This document shows positions 56,401 to 64,000 of a stretch of 64,000 nucleotides of DNA, piece after piece. The stretch lies in NCBI RefSeq assembly GCF_003814555.1, contig NZ_RKQN01000006.1, positions 39,271 to 103,270 on the forward strand, written 5' to 3'. The notes beneath the pieces were generated by a model. That model was not told where the DNA came from, did no database searches, and was given only the letters and a program-made list of their open reading frames with translations. The translations under genes were made by a program, and so were the position numbers. Within the stretch, counting starts at the first letter, position 1. Each line of letters starts with the position of its first letter. The stretch is from Vulcaniibacterium tengchongense (GTDB taxonomy: Bacteria > Pseudomonadota > Gammaproteobacteria > Xanthomonadales > Xanthomonadaceae).

Positions 56401-59400
56401 GTGCCCGTGCGCCCGCCCCTTTCCGTCGCCGCCGCTCGATTGGCCTGCCTGGCGCTCGCGTCGTGGTTGCTGGCGCTCCCGGCGGCGGCCGCCACCCGCG
56501 ATTTCTACTTCGCCCGCCTAGGCAGCGACCGCGGGCTGATGCAGAACACGGTGACGGCGCTGGCGCAGGACCCGGAGGGCTTCGTCTGGGTCGGCACCCA
56601 GGCCGGGCTGCACCGCTACGACGGGCAGCGCTACCAGCCGTACCTGCACGAGCCGGGCAATCCGGCCTCGCTGCCCGACAGCTTCGTCACCGCCCTGGCG
56701 CTGGAAGGCAAGCGCGCGTTGTGGGTCGGTACCTACAACGAATACCTGGCGCGGCTCGACCTGGCCGACGGCCGCATCCGCCGCTACGCCTCCGCCGGGC
56801 CGCAGCACCTGCATCGCCAGGTGGTCGCGCTGCTGCCGGACCGCGGCCGGGTCTGGGTGGGCACGGCCGCCGGGCTGGAGCGTTTCGACCCGCGTACCGG
56901 CCGGCGCGAGACCCTGCTGCGCTTCCCCTCGCCGACGCCGGCACCGACGCCGCCGCAGGCGCTGCTCGCCGGCGCCGACGGCCAGGTCTGGTACGGCTGC
57001 CGGCTCGGCCTGTTCCGGATCGGCGCCGGCGACCGGCCGCAGCGGGTCGGCCCGGAGGTTCCGGTGCTGTCGCTGCTGCGCGACCGCGCCGGGCGGCTGT
57101 GGCTCGGCCGCGGCGACGGGCTGTTCCGGCTGCACAGCAACGGCCGTGACCTGATCCGGGCCTGGCCGCAGGCGGCCACCGCGGACCCGAAGGCCAGCGC
57201 GGTGCGCTCGCTGGTCGAGGCGCCGGACGGGCGGCTGTGGTTCGCGGTGCCCGGCCGCGGCCTGCGCCGCTTCGACCCGGCCAGCGGCGCAGCGATCGAG
57301 GTGCGCGAGGAGCCGCGGATCGAGGCCAGCCTGCACGACGATTCGATCGGCGCGCTGCTGGTCGACCGCGGCGGCATGCTCTGGGTCGGCGGCCAGTTCC
57401 GCGGCGTCGCCGTCGCCGACCCGCGCGGCACTCGCTTTCGCTACGTGTTCGACCTGCAGCGCGAGGCGGGCACGCCGGCGTCGGCCGGCAGCGTCCGCGC
57501 GCTCGCCCAGGCCGGAGACGGCGCGCTCTGGGTCGGCACCGACAACGCGCGGTTGCTGCGCTACCGGATCGAAGCGGACCGTTTCGAGGACCTTGGCGGC
57601 CTGTTCGCCGCCGCCGTCCCCCCGGGCCGGCCGCCGCCGCACGTCACCGGCTTCGCCCCGGCCGGCGACGGCCTGCTGTGGCTGGCCACCGACGCCGGCC
57701 TGTTCCGCCTCGACCCGCGCCGGCGCCGCATCGAGCGCGTCCCGGCGCGCGGGCTCGACGGCAAGGCGCTGCGCACGATCCTGCGCGCCCGCGACGGCAC
57801 CCTGTGGCTGGGCAGCCACGACGGCGCCTTCCACTACCGGCCCGACAGCGGCGCGCTGCGTCACTGGCCTTTCGGCGAGAACGGCGACGGCCTCGGCCAT
57901 CCGGTCGTGCACGCGATCGCCGAGGACCGCCGCGGCCGCATCTGGTTCGGCACCGGCGACGGCCTCGACCTGCTCGACCCCGCCAGCGGCCGCCTGCGCC
58001 ATTTCCGCGCCGAGGCCGACGCGCCCGGCGGCCTGCCCGGCAACCGGATCCGCGCGTTGTACGTGGACGGCCGCGGCACGCTCTGGGTCGGCACCCATGC
58101 CGGCCTCGCCCGGCTCGAGGAAGGCGCCGGCGGCCGCATCCGTTTCGCCGATCCGCTCGCCGGCGCGTTCGGCGCGCGGATGCCGGTACCGATCGTCTAC
58201 GCGATCGCCGAAGGGCCCGCCGGCCGGCTCTGGCTCAGCACCCAGGCGGGCATCCTGCGCCTGGACGTGGCCACCGGCGAGACGCGCCGCTACGGCCTCG
58301 CCGACGGCCTGCAGGACCTGGAGTTCCACGGCGGCTCGGCCGCGCGCCTGGCCGACGGCCGCATCGCCTTCGGCGGCGTGCGCGGTTTCAACCTGTTCGA
58401 CCCGCGGCGGATCGTCGACGCCGGCGAGGCGCCGCCGCTGCGCCTGCTCGGCGCCAGCATCGGCACCCGCAGCGGCGACGACGCGCTCGGCACGCAATGG
58501 CGGCCGGCGCGGCTGGACATCCCCGACGGCGCCGGCCTGCTGCGCCTGCGCGTGGGCAGCCTCGACTTCGCCCCGACCGCCGGCACCCGCTACCGCTACC
58601 GCATGGACGGCTTCGATCCGGACTGGATCGACAACGGCACCCGCAGCGAGATCGCCTACACCCGGCTGCCGTCCGGCCGCTACACCCTGCTGGTGCAGGC
58701 CACCAATCGAGATGGCCTGTGGTCGTCGCAGACCCTGCGCATCCCGGTACGGGTGGCGCCGCCGCTGTGGCGCCACCCCCTGGTGCTGCTCGGCGCGGCG
58801 CTGCTGCTGCTGGCCGCGCTCGCCGTTGCCGTCTGGCGGATGCATCTGAACCGGCAGCGCGAGCGCGGCTACTTCCGCCAGATCCGCGAACGCGAGGAGC
58901 GCCTCAAGCTGGCGCTGTGGGCCTCCGGCGAGCAGTTCTGGGACTTCGACCTGGCCCGGCGCCGGCTGTACCGGATGCGCATCGACGAGGCCCAGGGCGC
59001 GGCGGCGGCGGTGCCGGGCGTGGACCTGCAGAGCCTGATCGAATCCGAGCTGGACATCCATCCGGACGATCGGCCGCAGGTGATGGCGCGGCTGCGCGAG
59101 CACCTGCGCGGCGCCTCGCCGCGGTTCCTGTCCGAGCACCGCGTGCGCGACCGCGAAGGGCGCTGGATCTGGGTGCGCGCGCGCGGCCGCGTGGTCGAGC
59201 GCGACGCCCAAGGCCGCGCCCTGCGCGTGGCCGGCACCGCCCGCGACGTCACCGCCAACCGCAGCGCCGAGCGCGACCGCCGCATCGCCGCGCAGGTGCT
59301 CAACAGCATGGCCGAGGCAGTGGCGGTGTTCGACCGCGAGTTCCGTTTCGTCTCGGTGAACCCCGCCTTCACCCGGATGACCGGCTACACCGACGCCGAG

Positions 59401-60984
59401 GTGATCGGCCAGCCGACCCGGATCCTCGACAGCGACCAGCACGATCCCGCGTTCTACCAGCACGTGCGCAGCGAACTGCAGCGCAACGGCCGCTGGAGCG
59501 GCGAGATCTGGCAGCAGCGCAAGGACGGCGAGGAGTTCCTGTGCTGGTTCCAGGGCAGCGTGGTGCTCGACGCCGGCGGCCGCCAGGGCCTGTACGTGTC
59601 CGTGCTCGGCGACATCACCGACCAGAAGCGCGCCGAGCAGGAGCTGCGCTACCTCGCCAACTACGACACCCTGACCAGCCTGCCGAACCGCGCGCTGCTC
59701 TCGGAACGGCTGTCGCGCGCGATCGTGCGCGCGCGTCGCCAGGGCAGCCGCATCGCGATGCTGTTCCTCGACCTGGACCGGTTCAAGGACATCAACGACT
59801 CGCTCGGCCACGCCGCCGGCGACCGCATCCTGCGTGCCGCGGCGATCCGCCTGCAGCAGGCGGTCGGCCGCCAGCACACCGTCGCGCGCCTGGGCGGCGA
59901 CGAATTCACCGTGGTGCTGGAGAACCTCGCCGGCCCCGAGCAGGCCGAGCAGGTCGCGCGCAACATCCTCGCCGCGTTCGAGGCGCCGCTGGATCTCGAG
60001 CCGCGCCACGACGTGGTGATCTCGCCGTCGATCGGCATCAGCCTGTACCCCGACCACGCCCTGGTGCCGACCGACCTGCTCAAGCACGCCGACACCGCGA
60101 TGTACCAGGCCAAGGCCGCCGGCCGCCGCACCTACATGCGCTACACCGAAGCGATGGACGTGGAGACGCGCAGCCGCGCCACGGTGTCGGCGGCACTGCG
60201 CACCGTGCTCGACCGCAACGAGTTGCGCCTGGTGTTCCAGCCCAAGCTGTCGCTGGCGCGGGGCCGCATCACCGGGGTGGAGGCGCTGCTGCGCTGGAGC
60301 AGCCCCGAGCTGGGCGAGGTCTCGCCGGCACAGTTCATCCCGCTGGCCGAGGAGAGCGGGATGATCCTCGACATCGGCGAGTGGGCTCTGCGCGAGGCCT
60401 GCGGCGTGCTCAAGCATTGGCGCCTGAACGGCCTCGACCAGCTGACCATGGCGGTGAACGTGTCCGCGCTGCAGCTGCTGCGCGGCAACCTGCCCAAGCA
60501 GGTCGCGCGCGCCCTGGTCGAGAGCGGCGTGCCGCCGGAGATGCTGCAGCTGGAGCTCACCGAGAGCGTGATCATGGCCAACGCCGGGCAGACCTCGGCC
60601 ACGCTCGACGCGCTGCGCGCGCTCGGCGTGGGCCTGGCGGTGGACGACTTCGGTACCGGCTACTCCTCGCTCGCCTACCTCAAGCGCCTGCCGATCACCA
60701 CGCTGAAGATCGACAAGGAGTTCATCGGCGACCTGACCCGCGACGCCGACGACGAGGCCATCACCACCACCGTGATCACCATGGCCCATTCGCTGGGGCT
60801 GAACGTGATCGCCGAAGGCGTCGAGACCGAGGCCCAGGTACGCTTCCTGCGCGGCCACGGCTGCGACGAGATCCAAGGTTACTGGCTGGCGCGGCCGCTC
60901 GAGGCGGCCCATTGCCTGGGCTTCATCCGCGCCTGGACGCCGCGCGCCGCGGACCCGGCCGCGTCCGTGAACGCGGCGACTTGA
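56401..60984 (+). CDS. Ligand-sensing propeller/PAS/GGDEF/EAL signalling protein
   Basis: A 1527-residue membrane sensor for c-di-GMP turnover. A signal peptide (residues 1-31) leads to two 7-bladed-type propellers made of regulator-propeller repeats (WVGTQAGLHRYD, WVGTDNARLLRY, WLGSHDGAFHY, WFGTGDGLDLL and others), a Y_Y_Y domain (FDPDWIDNGTRSEIAYTRL), a membrane helix at 793-812, two PAS domains, a GGDEF domain with intact RLGGDEF (1165-1169) and an EAL domain (EAL at 1294-1296, DDFGTGYSSLAYL, NVIAEGVETEAQV). The I-site RxxD is replaced by GRQH, so feedback inhibition is lost. Both cyclase and esterase motifs look intact. Start is GTG. It resembles two-component hybrid sensors but ends in GGDEF-EAL. 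Confidence 0.93.
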   Translation: MPVRPPLSVAAARLACLALASWLLALPAAAATRDFYFARLGSDRGLMQNTVTALAQDPEGFVWVGTQAGLHRYDGQRYQPYLHEPGNPASLPDSFVTALALEGKRALWVGTYNEYLARLDLADGRIRRYASAGPQHLHRQVVALLPDRGRVWVGTAAGLERFDPRTGRRETLLRFPSPTPAPTPPQALLAGADGQVWYGCRLGLFRIGAGDRPQRVGPEVPVLSLLRDRAGRLWLGRGDGLFRLHSNGRDLIRAWPQAATADPKASAVRSLVEAPDGRLWFAVPGRGLRRFDPASGAAIEVREEPRIEASLHDDSIGALLVDRGGMLWVGGQFRGVAVADPRGTRFRYVFDLQREAGTPASAGSVRALAQAGDGALWVGTDNARLLRYRIEADRFEDLGGLFAAAVPPGRPPPHVTGFAPAGDGLLWLATDAGLFRLDPRRRRIERVPARGLDGKALRTILRARDGTLWLGSHDGAFHYRPDSGALRHWPFGENGDGLGHPVVHAIAEDRRGRIWFGTGDGLDLLDPASGRLRHFRAEADAPGGLPGNRIRALYVDGRGTLWVGTHAGLARLEEGAGGRIRFADPLAGAFGARMPVPIVYAIAEGPAGRLWLSTQAGILRLDVATGETRRYGLADGLQDLEFHGGSAARLADGRIAFGGVRGFNLFDPRRIVDAGEAPPLRLLGASIGTRSGDDALGTQWRPARLDIPDGAGLLRLRVGSLDFAPTAGTRYRYRMDGFDPDWIDNGTRSEIAYTRLPSGRYTLLVQATNRDGLWSSQTLRIPVRVAPPLWRHPLVLLGAALLLLAALAVAVWRMHLNRQRERGYFRQIREREERLKLALWASGEQFWDFDLARRRLYRMRIDEAQGAAAAVPGVDLQSLIESELDIHPDDRPQVMARLREHLRGASPRFLSEHRVRDREGRWIWVRARGRVVERDAQGRALRVAGTARDVTANRSAERDRRIAAQVLNSMAEAVAVFDREFRFVSVNPAFTRMTGYTDAEVIGQPTRILDSDQHDPAFYQHVRSELQRNGRWSGEIWQQRKDGEEFLCWFQGSVVLDAGGRQGLYVSVLGDITDQKRAEQELRYLANYDTLTSLPNRALLSERLSRAIVRARRQGSRIAMLFLDLDRFKDINDSLGHAAGDRILRAAAIRLQQAVGRQHTVARLGGDEFTVVLENLAGPEQAEQVARNILAAFEAPLDLEPRHDVVISPSIGISLYPDHALVPTDLLKHADTAMYQAKAAGRRTYMRYTEAMDVETRSRATVSAALRTVLDRNELRLVFQPKLSLARGRITGVEALLRWSSPELGEVSPAQFIPLAEESGMILDIGEWALREACGVLKHWRLNGLDQLTMAVNVSALQLLRGNLPKQVARALVESGVPPEMLQLELTESVIMANAGQTSATLDALRALGVGLAVDDFGTGYSSLAYLKRLPITTLKIDKEFIGDLTRDADDEAITTTVITMAHSLGLNVIAEGVETEAQVRFLRGHGCDEIQGYWLARPLEAAHCLGFIRAWTPRAADPAASVNAAT

Positions 60985-61014
60985 CCGCCTCCGGCGCCCT
61001 GCTATCGTGCCGCC

Positions 61015-61236
61015 ATGGACCACGCCGACCTCCTCGCCCAACTGCGCTCGCTGGCCGCCCGCGTCGAGCAGCTGGCCGAGCGCAACCGGCGCCTGGCCGA
61101 GGAGAACCGCAGCCTGCGCCAGCAGCAGGAGCAGCTGATCGGCGAGCGCTCGGCGCTGCTGGCCAAGAACGAGCAGGCGCGCGCGCGGGTCGAGGCGATG
61201 ATCGCGCGGCTCAAGTCCCTGGAGCAGCACACGTGA
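61015..61236 (+). CDS. ZapB-like coiled-coil protein
   Basis: A 73-residue protein that is almost wholly one coiled coil (LRSLAARVEQLAERNRRLAE, then ENRSLRQQQEQLIGERSALL). Its size and position before zapA suggest a ZapB-like division protein that bridges ZapA to the chromosome terminus. Its stop overlaps the zapA start. Confidence 0.85.
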   Translation: MDHADLLAQLRSLAARVEQLAERNRRLAEENRSLRQQQEQLIGERSALLAKNEQARARVEAMIARLKSLEQHT

Positions 61237-61535
61237 GCGCGACCGAACCGGTCAACATCCGCCTGCTCGACCGCGAGTACACGGTCGGCTGCGAACCCGG
61301 CGAACGCGAAGGCCTGCTCGCCGCGGCGCGGATGCTCGACGCGAAGATGCGCGAGATCCGCGGCAACAACCGCATGGCGGGCATCGACCGCATCGCGGTG
61401 CTGGCCGCGCTCAATTTCGCCCACGACCTGCAACAGCTGCGCAGCGAGCACGAAGGCCGCGACCGCGAACTGGCGCGCACGCTCAGCGACCTGCACCGCC
61501 GCCTCGACGACCTGTTCGAAGCACCGGCGCGCTGA
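61233..61535 (+). CDS. zapA: Cell division protein ZapA
   Basis: A 100-residue protein with EPVNIRLLDREYTVGCEPGE and the AARMLDAKMREIR, IDRIAVLAALNFAHDL core of ZapA, which cross-links FtsZ filaments at the Z-ring. It starts at GTG (61233-61235), overlapping the upstream stop as GTGA, with GGAG nine bases before. Confidence 0.93.
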   Translation: MSATEPVNIRLLDREYTVGCEPGEREGLLAAARMLDAKMREIRGNNRMAGIDRIAVLAALNFAHDLQQLRSEHEGRDRELARTLSDLHRRLDDLFEAPAR

Positions 61536-61613
61536 CGCCGCGGCCGCGCGCGCCGGCGCTGAATCCCCACCCACCGCGACGACGAGCGGGCGCGCACGTC
61601 CGCGTCCACGCGC

Positions 61614-61619
61614 TATACT
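61614..61619 (+). promoter_or_regulatory. -10 element of the 6S RNA gene
   Basis: TATACT (5 of 6) ends 8 bp before the predicted 6S RNA 5' end at about 61628. No clear -35. Confidence 0.55.
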
Positions 61620-61627
61620 TCCGCCAC

Positions 61628-61811
61628 GTCCTCTGCTGTGCGCGACAGCGTGCGCAAACATTCGCCTTGTCCCTTAATGACGACCTCGGGGACGCGGCGG
61701 AAGCCCGGAGTGCAGGTCCGCCTCGCAGCGGAAAGCCCGACGGCCTCCAAGCGCCCCCACTTGAACCCCGGGTTCAAGGTCGTTTCGCAAGCATCGCCAT
61801 CGGCGGAGGAC
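61628..61811 (+). ncRNA. ssrS: 6S RNA (ssrS), RNA polymerase regulator
   Basis: About 184 nt between zapA and the 5-FCL gene, the classic position of ssrS. The ends pair into a closing stem (GTCCTCTGCTG at 61628 with CGGCGGAGGAC at 61801-61811, with G-U pairs), and the 3' part contains ACTTGAACCCCGGGTTCAAGG, close to the conserved 6S segment CTTGAACC...GGTTCAAGG. A -10 box lies just before and a T-rich run (TTTTCTTTTCC) just after. 6S RNA binds sigma-70 RNA polymerase in stationary phase by mimicking an open promoter. Confidence 0.85.
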
Positions 61812-61924
61812 TTTTCTTTTCCGGAACGGGCGCGGCTTCGCGCCCGTTTCCTCATGGGCCCGCTCGCGCGGGTCCGCCCCGCGCGGGCCTGCCGGCCCGC
61901 CACCAGCACGGGAATTCGCGCCGC

Positions 61925-62523
61925 ATGACGGCCCGCCTCACGGCTGATCGCGCGGCGCTGCGCCGCGCACTTCGCGACCGCCGCCGCGGCCTGGCCGCCG
62001 GCGAACGCATCGCCGCCGCCGAGCGCCTGGCCGAGCGCCTGCTCGCGCTGCCGTTCGCCCCCAGCGCCGGCTACGTCGCCGGCTACTGGGCCGGCGACGG
62101 CGAGATCGCGCTGCACATGTGGCAACTGCGCCTGCCGCCCGGCTGCGTCTACTGCCTGCCGGTGCTGCACGCCGACGGCCGCCTGCGCTTCGCGCCGTGG
62201 CGCGCGGGCGATGCGCTCGTGGCCAACCGCTTCGGCATCCCCGAGCCCGACGTCGCGCCCTCCTCGCTGCTCGACCCCGAACGGATGCAGCTCGTGGTCG
62301 CGCCGCTGGTCGGCTTCGACCGTTCGGGGCACCGGCTCGGCATGGGCGGCGGCTGGTACGATCGCAGCTTCGCCTTCCGCCGCGACCGACCGGCGCCGCC
62401 ATGGCTGGTCGGCGCCGCGTTCGAGCTGCAGCGCGTGGACGCGCTCGACCGCGCCGACTGGGACGTCGCCCTCGACGCGGTCTGCACCGAATCCGCCACC
62501 TACGACTTCCGCATCGCCGCCGC

Positions 62524-62527
<4 letters not shown>
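61925..62527 (+). CDS. 5-formyltetrahydrofolate cyclo-ligase
   Basis: Converts 5-formyl-THF to 5,10-methenyl-THF. The 200-residue protein has [20 protein letters not shown], a central [38 protein letters not shown] (nucleotide-binding GxGGGx[13 protein letters not shown]) and TESATYDF. It follows 6S RNA, as in E. coli (ygfA), and overlaps the EVE gene by ATGA. Confidence 0.94.
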
Positions 62528-62994
<467 letters not shown>

Positions 62995-63119
62995 CCCGCG
63001 TCTTTCCGCCGCGGGGGCGGCGCCGCTACGCGCTGCGCCCGCCGTGGTTCGACGGATGCGCGCCGAAGGGCGTCCCGTCCCGGCATACGTCCCCCATCTC
63101 CACCACCCGATCCGAAGCC

Positions 63120-63782
63120 ATGACCGAAGCCAAGCGCCAAGCCGCCGAAAAAGCCATCGAATACGTCGAGGACGGCGGCATCGTCGGCGTCGGCACCGGC
63201 TCCACCGTCGCCTACTTCATCGACGCGCTGGCCCGGATCAAGGACCGGATCGCCGGCACCGTCTCCAGCTCCGAGCAGAGCACCCGCCGCCTGCGCGAGC
63301 ACGGCATCGACGTGCTCGACCTCAACGCGGTCGGCCCGCTCGGCCTGTACGTCGACGGCGCCGACGAATGCGATCCGCACAAGCGCCTGATCAAGGGCGG
63401 CGGCGCGGCGCTGACGCGCGAGAAGATCCTCGCCGAGGCCAGCGTCCGGTTCGTCTGCATCGTCGATCCGAGCAAGCGCGTCGACGTGCTCGGCCGGTTC
63501 CCGCTCCCGGTCGAGGTGATCCCGATGGCGCGCAGCCTGGTCGCGCGCCGGATCCAGGCGCTGACCGACGGCCAGCCGGTCTGGCGCCAGGACGGCGACG
63601 GCCGCGGCGTGGTCACCGACAACGGCAACTGGATCCTCGACGTGCACAACCTGCGCATCGTCGATCCGGTGGCGGTCGAGCGCGAGCTCAACCAGATCCC
63701 CGGCGTGGTCAGCGTCGGCCTGTTCGCGCGCCGCCCCGCCGACGTGGTGATCGTCGGCGGCGAGCCGCCGCAGGTGCTCTGA
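63120..63782 (+). CDS. rpiA: Ribose-5-phosphate isomerase A
   Basis: Interconverts ribose 5-phosphate and ribulose 5-phosphate. The 220-residue protein has [60 protein letters not shown] and the C-terminal [12 protein letters not shown]. The ATG is at 63120-63122. The 218 bp from here to the window end show no further gene. Confidence 0.96.
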   Translation: MTEAKRQAAEKAIEYVEDGGIVGVGTGSTVAYFIDALARIKDRIAGTVSSSEQSTRRLREHGIDVLDLNAVGPLGLYVDGADECDPHKRLIKGGGAALTREKILAEASVRFVCIVDPSKRVDVLGRFPLPVEVIPMARSLVARRIQALTDGQPVWRQDGDGRGVVTDNGNWILDVHNLRIVDPVAVERELNQIPGVVSVGLFARRPADVVIVGGEPPQVL

Positions 63783-64000
63783 CCCGGCGCCGCCGCTCCC
63801 GCTTGCGGGCGCGCGCCGCGCCCGGAACGCCTTGGAGCATCCGGAGTGCCTGGCGCCGCGCAAGCCGCCTCTCCGCAGCCAGGCGGAGACCGCCGGGCCT
63901 GCGGTCCGGGCGCGGAGCGATCCGGCGCCGGCGGTCCCGACGCGCGGAAAACGCCCGCGAACGGCCGCCTGGCCTAGGAAACCCGCGCAACCGTTTCCCG

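Noticed and set aside
56518..61230. 1570-codon minus-strand frame opposite the GGDEF-EAL gene
   Set aside because: Ala/Arg/Gln-rich shadow with no motifs; the plus strand has a complete multi-domain protein.
61638..61928. Small open frame between zapA and the 5-FCL gene
   Set aside because: It lies over the 6S RNA, has no ribosome-binding site and no protein-like composition.

Overview
The window is very GC-rich, densely packed chromosomal DNA from a gammaproteobacterium of the Xanthomonadaceae/Lysobacteraceae; a Lysobacter-like organism is the best guess. This rests on gene order (pilMNOPQ divergent from the PBP1a gene; gmk-rpoZ-spoT-ridA-recG; zapA-6S RNA-5-FCL-EVE-rpiA), protein style and the TonB-dependent receptor/glycosidase content, not on a database match. 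I see no insertion sequence, phage gene, CRISPR array, rRNA or tRNA.

Layout: (1) 1-4219, minus strand: a MoxR/DUF58/DUF4381/BatA/BatB-type operon, cut by the left edge. (2) 4373-12069: the type IV pilus alignment/secretin operon pilMNOPQ, divergent from a class A penicillin-binding protein. (3) 12359-17335: an unknown protein, an exported M20-family protein with an altered metal site, a membrane protein coupled to citrate synthase, and ribosomal protein L31 type B. (4) 17428-38234, all minus strand: the most interesting part. It encodes a lipoprotein GH47 alpha-mannosidase, a GH2 beta-mannosidase, an AGE-family epimerase/isomerase, a PfkB fructokinase, a FucP-type sugar/H+ symporter, a LacI regulator, a GH92 alpha-mannosidase, a GH20 hexosaminidase, a TonB-dependent receptor, CutC, a Tat-exported glycosylasparaginase and a glucokinase. 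Read together this is a pathway for taking apart high-mannose N-glycans (or fungal mannoprotein glycans) down to mannose, GlcNAc and aspartate, with mannose entering glycolysis as fructose 6-phosphate.

(5) 38422-49972: RecG, RidA, SpoT, omega subunit, Gmk, a GNAT protein, YicC (minus strand), then RNase PH, a decayed glyoxalase-fold gene, RdgB, a small membrane protein and HemW (plus strand). (6) 50033-56239: a DUF1631 protein translationally coupled to a PilZ protein, the prolidase PepQ, the aminopeptidase PepP and YgfB. (7) 56401-63782: a 1527-residue periplasmic-propeller/PAS/GGDEF/EAL sensor, a ZapB-like coiled coil, ZapA, 6S RNA, 5-formyltetrahydrofolate cyclo-ligase, an EVE-domain protein and ribose-5-phosphate isomerase A.

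Neighbouring genes are often coupled by 1-11 nt overlaps (ATGA, GTGA, TGATG). Several starts were moved from the longest open frame using Shine-Dalgarno spacing, signal peptides and family length. All functions are read by eye from motifs and context; no searches were run.
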